A DNA stretch of 64,000 nucleotides from Luscinia megarhynchos. Lineage: Eukaryota; Chordata; Aves; Passeriformes; Turdidae. The stretch is from assembly GCA_034336665.1 (NCBI GenBank), contig CM067592.1, positions 55,604,473 through 55,668,472 on the forward strand, written 5' to 3'. The notes under the pieces were generated by a model. The model ran no database searches, was not told the origin of the DNA, and saw only the letters and a program-made list of their open reading frames with translations. The position numbers and the translations under genes were made by a program. Numbering within the stretch: position 1 is the first letter of the stretch; the number at the start of each line of letters is the position of its first letter. Below are positions 12,301-21,840 of the stretch, piece after piece.

Positions 12301-13110
12301 ATTCAATGGTTTTAAGGATATTTCAGTAGTCCCACCTAATTGCAATTATGTATGACTTGGTAGATGGTAGCTAATCTGTCCTGAGAAATTTTGTCAAGCA
12401 CTTTGTAAAGATGTGCTGTTGGCATTGCATCATTTGAATTGTTCCCGAGTTCCTGAGTCAAATAATAATTTTGGAATGATCTTTGGCAGCCAATTTTAAA
12501 CATCTTTGATGGCATGTAATGATTAGTTGAGTGATTAACTCGAATACGGTGGGTGTTGTCCTTTTAGGCTGATGGGGTAGAGACACCCACTCTAAGACAT
12601 GCAAAGGGTCAGACCCATTGTATGATAGCTGTAGCACGGAAATCAACAATGATAATAAGCACAGTAACACATATTTCAGGGCACATCTGGTAGGCTTGCC
12701 TGTTTGTGTCAGCCTGCTCTACTATTTCAAGAGCAGTTTTCGCTTCTGGTATTAATTTTCTACGGGAATTCAGACCAGGATCATCTTTTAGGATGAGAAA
12801 TAAGGGTGCCAACTGTGATGTAGTCAATTCTATTTGTACTACCCATGCATACTTATGTGCATTGTTTAAAGCTTGAATTTGTGTTGAGAGTCAAATTGTT
12901 TGTGGCTGTACGGTCTGATCTTTGATTTTGAGTCCAAGATATTTCCAGAGTGGTTGTTGTTGCACTTTTTCTGGTGCCACTTGGAGCTGAAATGCTTTTA
13001 ATGCTTGCATCAGATTTGGTCAAATTAATTAATTCGAATTAATGAATTTTTGGTTGAGGTTGCTATTAAAATATCTTCCATATAATGGTAGCAGTATGCC
13101 ATCAGAGCCT
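12301..13110 (-). pseudogene. pol: Reverse transcriptase remnant (C-terminal half) of class II endogenous retrovirus
   Basis: The recognisable part starts at the polymerase active-site box. The minus strand reads YHYMEDILIAT, with the box at 13073-13084; the usual second residue pair is altered so that one catalytic Asp is Glu. Downstream come LMQALKAFQLQVAPEK, KYLGLKIKDQTVQPQ (12920-12960), and the thumb and connection region TSQLAPLFLILKDDPGLNS (12775-12830). A frameshift lies between about 13020 and 13060, at a short AT palindrome, and a stop falls near 12891-12893. Two further open pieces (12609-12827 and 12458-12670) are in different frames. The fingers and palm N-terminus, protease and gag were not found upstream (13110-14640). 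It is a decayed, 5'-truncated pol. Confidence 0.85.
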
Positions 13111-14644
13111 TGAGTCTTTTGTTGCTAACGTACTGAGTAACTGAGAAAACAGCATCTCTGCAACTAAGGAAATGTGAAGGCACAGCTACCTGGTAAAATA
13201 GAGAACAAAGAGGGAATGCTTTTAAATTATTAGTTCTAAAGGATCTAAGCCTTGCAAAGAAGCTAACATCACTGCCAGGAGTTATATATAAAAAAAAATA
13301 TTACTTGTTTCCTTAGTAAATATGTTTGAAGCAAACATTTAAAGTACCTGTATGTCCTCCTTTGGTTCAGAAGACATCCAAGAGAAATAAGCAGTCCTAG
13401 CTCAAAACCACCCACGGCAAACCTTGCCTGATGGCAAGATACCGAAAGGCACCACAAGCTATGATGTGCAAGTAAATGATGGTGAGGCACCTTGTTGCCA
13501 GCATCTTTTCCCTGCACAAAGGCAGGAACTTTGTCAGCTGCCCACATTCTTCTGCTAAGGCTGTGTTTGGAACTCTGATGGCCTCTGGGTACAATCCTCT
13601 CACAGTGTGTCCGAAAACAAATCCTTGCTCCTCCTGTGCCAAGCAGGCCACCTGAGAATGCAGGATTTGCCTGTGGCCAAGAGGCCACCCTTGAAATTTC
13701 TAACTCCAACATCACAAGGCAGTATGTTGAAAGCGAGTTACAGTACAGTGAACAAGCCCTTTGTATCATCGTCCAAGTCCTTTCAACTTTTGTGTATTTT
13801 CAATCAATGATGCAACTCACTCGTGGCAAATAGCAGCCGTTCTAGATCAGAGGACATTTCTCTGGGAATGCAATTGTTTCAAAGACTGTTTGAATGGAAA
13901 TCTGAAATAAGCTTCACCCAACAATCCATTGCTCAAAAAGAGATTTCAATGACTGCTTTTCTATCTGTTATGGTGCTAGGAGATGGGAAATTTAGTACTG
14001 AGAATACTGTCTGTTTATTCATTAACAATGTTAATGCCTAATTAATGTTCACAGAAAAACAGGTCATTGGAAAGATCATTTTTGTTGTAGAAGCTATATC
14101 CAAATGAAGATGTTTCTAGAAAGAAAAAAAAAATTGATTCAGTACTTTATCCTGAAGTTATTTAGATCGAGTAGATACTCAGGCCTCGAAGTAATACTTA
14201 CCAATCATTTGCCCCACCGTACAGTTTTTGCCTGCCTCAGCATTGCTGGGGTGAGGTTTCTTTCCTTTTGTTTATTTTTTACCTATAGAATTTTCCCCCA
14301 TAAATTGCTGAGAAACACTAACTACTGGGTACTTAAGAAAACAAAGTGGCCAAACTCAGGGCAGGAGGGCATCTGGTTACCCTTCGTATCTGGGGGTTTC
14401 TCTCTGAGGGGCAGGGATACCATAAAAATTGGGCAGGTAAAGGGCTGGGGACAGCAGCTATTGGTTCTCTCTCGCTTGGCATCAGAGGACACTCAGAGCT
14501 GTCCTGGAGGAAATGCATTTTTACTGCTGCTGCCAGAGCAGTTCGGTCCTGTTTTCTTCTGCCCTGGGGTGAGCCTTTGCCTGCAAGAGCAGCCACTGAA
14601 GTGGGACCTTATCAACACCTACCTCACCAAAAGAGGGGATTATC
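13111..14644. other. Unassigned segment upstream of the broken pol
   Basis: About 1.5 kb with no confident assignment. If the provirus were complete, this is where the rest of RT, protease and gag would lie on the minus strand, but I recognise none of their motifs. A 166-codon minus frame (13269-13769) and an overlapping 84-codon frame (13397-13651) have no known domain. A 245-codon plus frame that starts at 14104 runs into the LTR at 14651, so it is not a real gene. The block 13380-13800 is GC-richer than its surroundings and could be older transposon DNA or provirus leader. Confidence 0.45.
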
Positions 14645-14650
14645 AGCATC
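14645..14650. repeat. Left target-site duplication of the 14.7-kb LTR
   Basis: AGCATC lies immediately before the LTR's opening TG, and AGCATA follows its closing CA at 15664-15669. Five of six positions match. Confidence 0.55.
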
Positions 14651-15663
14651 TGTTGGGGTGCTTGGGATCCCGAGCTCCTCTCCTGCCCCTCCGGGAGCCG
14701 CGGTCCGCTCCTGCTGCTGCTCTGGCGCTGCTCCGGGCTCTCCCTGCGCTGCGGAGCCGCGGGCCCGGCCTGCGAGAGCTCCCGAGTCCAGCCGCAGCTC
14801 CGGGGCTTCTGATACACCTCGGGACTTCTGCTCATTCCTGATTACTGCTCCCGAGAGTCCTGCAGGGAAACCAGGATCGCCTGCCCCAGGGCTTGTGAGG
14901 CAAAGCCTCCAGCCCTTCCCGTCCGGGCACTGGGATCAGCTGCCCCAGGGGTTTAGACCCAAATTCTCTCCCATCCCTTCCTGTCCGGGCACTGGGATTG
15001 ACACTGCCCCAGGGGTTTAGACCCAAATTCTCTCCCATCCCTTCCCGTCCGGGCACTGGGATTGACACTGCCCCAGGGTTTTTGACCCAAATTCTCTCCC
15101 ATCCCTTCCCGTCCGGGCACTGGGATTGACACTGCCCCAGGGGTTTAGACCCAAATTCTCTCCCATCCCTTCCCGTCCGGGCACTGGGATTGACACTGCC
15201 CCAGGGTTTAGACCCAAATTCTCTCCCATCCCTTCCCGTCCGGGCACTGGGATTGACACTGCCCCAGGGTTTTTGACCCAAATTCTCTCCGATCCCTTCC
15301 CGTCCGGGCCCCGCCGCCGTTCCCGCGCTCTCCCCGACCCGCCCCACAGCGCCCCCTGCCGGCTCGGAGGAATCCCCGCCCCCTGCCCGCCGTGAGCCCG
15401 CAGCGCCCCTGCCGGCCGCGCCCGGAACTGCGCCAGGGAAGGGTCCCGGGGCTCCTGCTCTGGTTCTGTCAATGCTCGGTTGTTGGTGGCTGTTTGCTTT
15501 ATTACACACACTAGTAAAGAACTATTAGTCCTATCCTCATATCTTTGCCTGAGAGCCTCTTAATTTCAAAATTATAATAATTCGGAGGGAGGGGGTTTAC
15601 ATTTTCCATTTCAATGAAGGCCCCTGCCTTCCTGAGCAGACACCTGTCTCTCAAGCCAAGACA
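14651..15663 (+). mobile_element. Solo GC-rich LTR with internal minisatellite
   Basis: A 1013-bp LTR from TGTTGGGG to CCAAGACA. The body (about 14670-15430) is GC- and CpG-rich and looks like a TATA-less U3 promoter; it contains the 64-bp tandem array described separately. The last 165 bp or so (15499-15663) closely matches the 3' end of the LTR at 29289-30011 when that one is read on its minus strand: ACTAGTAAAGAACT, a long AATT-rich stretch, GGAGGGAGGGGG, then CCTGTCT and CCAAGACA. The AGTAAA at about 15512 is a plausible variant polyadenylation signal, which favours the plus strand; the opposite strand also has an AATAAA (15498-15503), so orientation is inferred. Flanking 6-bp duplications support the boundaries. 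There is no proviral interior, so it is a solo LTR. The 225-codon and 164-codon minus frames here are by-products of the GC-rich array. Confidence 0.75.
14883..15310. repeat. 64-bp minisatellite array inside the LTR
   Basis: Six consecutive units start at 14945, 15009, 15073, 15137, 15201 and 15264 (lengths 64, 64, 64, 64, 63 and a partial last unit). A diverged unit precedes them at 14883-14944. Each unit contains CCAGGG, GACCCAAATTCTCTCCCAT, CCCTTCC and CCGGGCACTGGGATTGACAC. Units differ at one variable block: units 1, 2, 4 and 5 read GGTTTAGACC, units 3 and 6 read GGTTTTTGACC. The period is not a multiple of three, so the open frames across it cannot encode a conserved peptide repeat. Confidence 0.95.
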
Positions 15664-15669
15664 AGCATA

Positions 15670-18600
15670 TTAATTGCTGTTATAGTCTCTTTAATCTATG
15701 GATATTAAACTGTAACATGCATCTACAGAAATAGCTTATAGAATTCCTTGTATAACTACAGCAGGTTTATTCCAAGAATACATATTGCAGATAATCTTTA
15801 AATTTGCTGAAAGTGCTTGCTATGGAATATAATAAAAATCAGTTGTAGAAAAGGAAATCAACTGCAGCATTGCATAAAAATGCTTTTGCTTTGGAAAGCC
15901 AAGATTTTATTGTCTTGCTGTAGGCAAGGTATAATGCTAGCAATGCTAAATTCTGAGTTGCAGTAAGTTATACTGTTCTGCTTAAATAGATCCAAATAAT
16001 GATGTGTCTGGCTAGGTGATATTAGTTAAGGTAAATCAAAAAAAACTTTTACAAGAAAAAGGTTTGAATAGGCCATGGAAAATTAATATTAAATTTCCTG
16101 TTGTCTACCTCATTACCTTGTTGGATGACTTGTATTAAAAGCAGTGAAGCAAAGAATCAGTAAGTTGGGCCTTTGCCATTTCTGCAGTGCAGCAGATACA
16201 CATATCACACAATTTATACAGAAATTATGTATGTTGAGTATGCTTTCCTGGACTATAAGTGCAACAGACTAGAAATTATGACTTTATTATGATATTTCAA
16301 GGTTCTGCCTTTTGAAGTTATCCCTGAAAGCCATTAAGATGCAGGACTGTTTGGTATCACAAGGGATATTCTTGTATGTACATTATTCTTAAGTAAGGAT
16401 GCATGTTTATATTTATACTCTATGTCCACATAAACCTAAGAATGCATAAACTGCTGTTCACAGAGACATCGAAGCTGTATTGTGACTATACCTGAACAAA
16501 GAGAAATGATTACTGGTTTACAATGTTATTTTGTTTATGAAAAAAAATCCCAAGGAAAAATATTTTGACTGCTGCTTTTATGAAAAATGATCTTTCTTGA
16601 ACATGTTTTCTTCCTCTGAGAATATATTTCAAACTCAGCTTTGGCAACTCGTGGTCTTGCTGAGAAAGCTCATTAGAATTAATGGGGTAATTGGGAAAAA
16701 AGAGCTTGTAGGCCAGAGGAAGTAAATGCATTGTGAGATGATTGCTTCAGTGGGAAAGCTGTTTTAATGCTTTTGGAACTCCTGGATCTGCTCCTATGCA
16801 AAAACACCACGTTTGTCAGCACAACCATTTGTGTGGGGGCAATGCATCATCAAAAAAGTAAGATAATCCAAAAATGCAGTGGGTTGTTTGACTTGCTTTA
16901 CTTGAGCTGTTTTCTTATTTCAGTCCCTCTGAAAATTATACTATGCTATGATAAAGAAAGATATAAGGTGAACTCACCCTAACTTCTGCATTGACTTTTA
17001 TTAAAACCTCCAGGCTCTTGCAAATCAACACTCTGGGAATGATACCTAGACCCCTAATACATTTGATTTTGATGGAAATATTGCACTGGTATTCATATTC
17101 TCTCATTGTCCAAAATGGAGGGAATGTGGTAGGCTAGTGTCTTAGAAAGTTAAAATGTAATTGTTCTGATATTATGCTTTGGGGGATGTGTGTCTTCACT
17201 ATTCAAAAGCCGAAGAAAACCCCCGAATTACCCACAGATTTTCTTAGAAGAAAATTTTAGAAGAAAACAGATGTTATCTGATCTTCAAAACCAGTAATTA
17301 AAGGTATAAGTCTTTCTTACTGGAGAGACAAAATTGAAACAGCCAAAAAGCTTATTGGGAATTTAAAGAAACAGGTATCATACTTTTTATTTCTGAAGGT
17401 AGTAAATAAGACATGGGGAGAGGTTTCTTATTTCTGCTAGATAATTATGGCCAGAGGGTATTTTCTTATTTCAGTTGCCAAATATACCTTATGAAAATCA
17501 TGTGCACATTTAGTTAATTAACAGAATTCTCTGAGCTCTTATGCTCTATTGATATATACATAGTGGAGTTCCAGTTTCTGCAGAAGTGGATAAATACATT
17601 AGCTGATGGACTGAAAGTGCTCAAAAGGGCCACTATGGGCTATCATTTAGTAGTTCTAGTTATCAAATCATATCAACCTTCTAAAAATACAAATGACACC
17701 AACAAATCCACTGAAGGAGCGCATTATAGGTGATTTGTCACTCATGTGAAAATATAGCTATTTATAAATATGCTCTTATTGTACTCTCTGACTTTTTATG
17801 CAAGCATATGCAAAACTGAACACTGGTCACAGGATATGCTGAAAATCTGATTGTGCTTTTAATCCTTCAATTATTCAGCTGTGATGTTTTGATGATTTTA
17901 ATTCTTTTTCATCTTAACGTCTCCACTTTTTTTCTTCCTTTGCCTCTCTATTCTTTGCCCTTTGTTTACATTTTGAAAGCTGTGATGCTTGTGTATAATG
18001 TCTTACACCAAGTTATCAGTTTACAGAAATCTGTTAAAAAGATTAGTCATAGATTAATTGAAAAAGAAAGGCAGTATTATCTCATAGATTAATTGAAAAA
18101 GAAAGGCAGTATTATCTCACTCAGACTGAAGATGGATCATCATGCCCTTGTAGTGAGGAGGAGATCTCAGCCTTCTGGTTTGCACAGGGAAAACATAAAC
18201 AGCAGGTCAGGAGTGGTGGTCATTCCTCTCTACTCAGAATCTTTCTTCCATTTTAATATGAGAGAATGAGCTCAAAATCCTATGCCAGTTTACAATTGAC
18301 ACGGTTTCTCGGAAGTGTTTAGCTTCTCTGAATCTGTGCCTAAATTCAAGTATTATATGGAATATCCTTTTTAAAAAATCACTGCTAATGGAAAATTCTG
18401 TTTTAAATATTGTAATCATTGCTGCTTTAGACTTCCCTCCACGAGTTCTGCAAAGAGACTTTCAATCTTTGATCTGGAAGCTTGAGGCTGTGCATGCAGT
18501 GTTTCTGAAGGACAATAGGAAAAGCAAGGTAATAGAAAAAGTTGTACCTCATCTAACTATATAGAATTTATGAAAAGTTCCCCGCTTCTAACGGGGGCAC

Positions 18601-19957
18601 AAAAACTGAATATGGCATTATTCCACTCAACTTTACAAGTGTCCCATGTGATGAAACACAACTCTGTTCTGTAAAAGGCAGAGAAAGTTTAGAGAAGGTT
18701 GTGGAGGGAAGTTTGCAGCAGACATCACCTAATGTTAGCAAGAGGCTCATCTCGGAGTGCATATTACCCATCACCAGCTGTGCCAGGTGATTTGTTATTT
18801 AGGTTATAAAAGGCTTGGAAACAAAAGAAAATAATGGTGTTTTTTCTGAAAAAAATGCACAGAGATGGTCTTAATCATTCTTATCTATGTAGTATCACCT
18901 TAGTAACTGCTGTATTAGAAGAGTAAATCCAAAGTAACAGGAATGTTGAAATCAACAGTAATGAATTTATCACCATAGAGAAAGTCAATGTGTTATTATC
19001 TTTCTAAAGAGTAGATACTTAATTAATATAAAATATCTCTGTGAAGTTTTCATAAGGATAATAGACTTTAAATGAAGGCTCTCAGTAGAAATAAGGAGAA
19101 AAACAACTAGCACTGAATGTTTAAATAAGATCTGCGCAGGAGGGGAATAGATACATCTTTATTTAATAGTTGCTTAATATTTATTCAATAGAGATACTCA
19201 GGGAGGGAAAAGAGATTGGAGATGCAGCCTTTCTATTCTGACAGATAAATATAGTGTAATTTCTACTGCAATAAGAAATTCATTTTACCCTTACAGTAAA
19301 TTGCTGGTTGCCATACATATTAAAATTGGAAGTGTTACTTATTTGTATTAACAAGCTAAAGTCAAAAAGCTCATGTACAATTCATCTATCTAGTTCATCA
19401 ATTTCTTAGTTTTCCCAGAAGGGTAAACCCCACATAGATGATACTGAAAATAAAAATAATATATTTAAATATTTTTTTCTATATTGTTACATGGTTATCT
19501 TGGAGTTGAGTCCCTCACAAGGGCCATCACACTTTCAGACTTGTTATTGCACTTTATTTCCTGTGTTATAAAGTTACCCAGCTGGAGAAAGTACTTTTCT
19601 CCCTTCTCCAAAATTAATTTCCATTTTTCACATTTACCCTTATTTATCTCACACATTCTTTCTTTTGATTTTTATTTTTACTTCCAGAAACTGACACAAA
19701 AAAGAGAAGATTAAATGATAAATTTAAGAAACATTAGAGATACTGGGGTTTTTTTTTAGGAGAAACAGAAATCATCATTGCAATCTACAAGATAGTGGGT
19801 AAATATAGTCTTTCTCTTTTTATTTCAGATGCTATGGTTTCATCACTAAATCAGGAAGAACTAGGTCTGGACACACTTCAGACTAAACGTGCTATTAGGA
19901 ATGCCCAAAGGAATTGTATCTGCATTGTATTTTCTAGTATCAATTACTATAAAATAC
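15670..19957. other. Unique AT-rich DNA, no gene seen
   Basis: About 4.3 kb without a recognisable gene or transposon. Open frames are all under 80 codons (16510-16731, 16767-16982, 17853-18092, 18568-18774, 19484-19714) and match nothing I know. The only structured element I see is the 35-bp tandem duplication at 18047-18116. Confidence 0.6.
18047..18116. repeat. Exact 35-bp tandem duplication
   Basis: Two identical 35-bp units, 18047-18081 and 18082-18116, each starting TCATAGATTAATTG and ending GGCAGTATTATC. Because the two copies show no difference, the duplication is recent or polymorphic, or it is an assembly artefact. Confidence 0.95.
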
Positions 19958-20805
19958 ATTTTCACAGAATATGCTGATTTGGAAAGGACTCACAAGGATC
20001 ATTGAGTCCAACTTCTGGACCTGCATAGGCCACCCCAACAGTCACATCATGTGCCCAAGAACATTGTCCAAACGCTCTTTGACCTCTGTCAGGCTGGTGC
20101 TGTGACCACTTCTCTGTTCCAGTGAACCAACCATCCTCTGGGTGAAAAACCTAAACCTAAACTTCTCCTGGCACAACTTCAGCCACTCCCTCACATCTGT
20201 CCCTGTCCCCACAGAGCAGGGATCAGTGCCTGCCCCTCCTGCTCCCTCACAAGAAGCTGTGACTGCAGTGAGGTCTCCCCTCAGTCTCCTCCAGGCTGAG
20301 CAGACCAAGTGCCCTCAGCCACTGCTCACACGGCTTCCCCTCCAAACCCTTCACACCCTCACGGCCTCCTCTGGACACTCTCTGACAGCTCAGTGTCTTT
20401 TTGTGTTGTGGCACCCAGAGCTGCCCCAGCACTGGGGGTGAGGCTGCCCCAGCTCAGAGCAGAGCAGGACAATCCCCTCCCTTGCCCGGCTGTGATGCTG
20501 TGCCTGATGCTCCCCAGGGCACTCTTGGCCCTCCTGGTGCCAGGGCACTGCTGGCTCATGCTCACCTTGTCATCAACCAGGAACCCCAGGGCCCTTTCCA
20601 TGGCTCTGCTCTCCAGCCTCTCATTCCCCAGTCTGTCTGCACATCTAGGGTTGCCCCACCCCAGGTGCAGAATTTGGCATATCCCCTTGTCGAATTTCAC
20701 AGTTAGCCCAAGCCTCTGATTTGCTGAGCTCTCTCTGCAGGGCTTCTCTACCTCTGAGGGGTCAACTCCTCCCGGCTTTGTATCACTGTGAACTTGCCTA
20801 GTATT
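19958..20805 (-). mobile_element. CR1 LINE, 3' part (ORF2 C-terminus and 3' end)
   Basis: CR1 is the dominant avian LINE. The 3' end is at 19958, where the plus strand has CACAGAATATGCTGATTTGG followed by AAGGATCATTGAGTCCAAC, the reverse of the conserved CR1 terminus. Reading minus strand from 20805 downwards there is SDTKPGG (the region of the RT active-site box, decayed), KFDKGICQILHLGWGNPR, LGFLVDDKVSMSQQCPG (a well-known CR1 segment) and QFWVPQHKK-like sequence near 20410. Frames are broken throughout. It continues in the piece at 21475-21840, with an LTR inserted between them. Confidence 0.9.
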
Positions 20806-21474
20806 TGTCCTGGTTTAGGGCAAATTTGGTAGGAAACTTTTGAAGTGGTCTCCTCTATAAATTAAATTCAAGCTGCCTCTCCCCCAGCTGGTTCAGAAGA
20901 CATAAATCTCCTTTGAGAAAAGTGGAAAAAAACTTTAACAAGCAACATATTCACAAACCTGAGAAAATGAATAATATTAAACAAAGAAACCTCTAGTTGC
21001 TCTGAAGGAGTGGCAAATTCAGAAAGTCCTCTTGTAGTTCAGAGTCCTTTTTGCGGGTGTGTCCTTGGCTTTTTTACAGTCTCTCCAGGGCTCCGGTCTC
21101 TCTCTCTCTCTCTGGGATTTGGGTCTGGTATCTGGTCCCAGTGCTGCTTGGGAGGCCCTGGACAATAGTCCTGGTGTTCCCAAACTGAACAACACTGAAC
21201 AGTTCCAAAAAACTTCTGGCCTCAGCTAACTAAAAAACTAACTAGAAGCAAAGGAGAGCTCTCTCCCACTCCCTTTCCATGCTGCAGACAACACACACCC
21301 AGAGAGAGCTGCAGCTCTTACCTGTATATTTTTGGATATAGCCATGAAAAAATTCCATCACTTTTCCTTCTCTTCCTCTTCACTGTCAGGTCTAGTTTTA
21401 AAGGCACAGAACTCATTTCTGGGCAAAACAGATGAACAGGGATACAATTCAGCATCATAAAGTCACCCCAGGAC
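20806..21474 (-). mobile_element. LTR nested in CR1
   Basis: This block begins TGTCCTGGTTTAGGGC on the plus strand and ends CACCCCAGGAC. It matches a songbird-type LTR that on its sense strand opens TGTCCTGGGGTGAC and closes CTAAACCAGGACA; on that reading the copy is on the minus strand. The terminal A at 21474 appears lost, and I could not find a clear target duplication (left flank GTATT, right flank TGTGC). The insertion is inferred because CR1 protein homology stops on one side and resumes on the other. A TC dinucleotide run lies at 21097-21113. There is no proviral interior, so it is a solo LTR. Confidence 0.75.
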
Positions 21475-21840
21475 TGTGCCCAGATCATTATGAGGATGTT
21501 GAAGGGAACAGGGTTGAGGATGGAGCCCTGTGGAACCTGCTAGGGAAGGGTCACCAGTCTGATGTCGTCCCATTTACTGTAACTCATGAGCTAGTTGCTC
21601 ACCCATCCCATGATGTGTTTATCCAGCTGTGTGTTTTGTTCATAAGGATACCGGGAGAGACAGTACTGAAAGCTTCATTGAAATCCAAAAAGGTTGGCTT
21701 CCCTTGGTCAATTAGGCAGGTTATCTTGTCATGCAATGAATTCAGGTTTTCTCTCATGATGATATGCTGACTCTGACTTGCATGGGGGACAATAAAGTAG
21801 GCTTCCCTGCTTTTCTGCTGCATCTCCACAACAACACAGC
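21475..21840 (-). mobile_element. CR1 LINE, reverse transcriptase part 5' of the nested LTR
   Basis: The minus strand reads LNSLHDKITCLIDQGKPTFLDFNEAFSTVS (21660-21740), the first RT catalytic region of CR1. It then reads QVPQGSILNPVPFNI (about 21495-21540), the conserved box ahead of the RT active site. It aligns with the upstream part of the same CR1 whose 3' half is at 19958-20805. The element is 5'-truncated near 21840, as most CR1 copies are. The 112-codon plus frame at 21432-21770 is the antisense of this and not a gene. Confidence 0.9.

Noticed and set aside
14104..14841. A 245-codon plus frame
   Set aside because: It crosses the LTR boundary and target duplication at 14645-14651, has no recognised domain, and has no splice or promoter context as a gene.
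14832..15509. A 225-codon minus frame (and a 164-codon overlapping one) with Gly/Arg/Pro repeats
   Set aside because: It lies entirely in the GC-rich LTR and its 64-bp array. The period is not a multiple of three, so the repeats change frame, and several frames are open at once because stop codons are rare in this composition.
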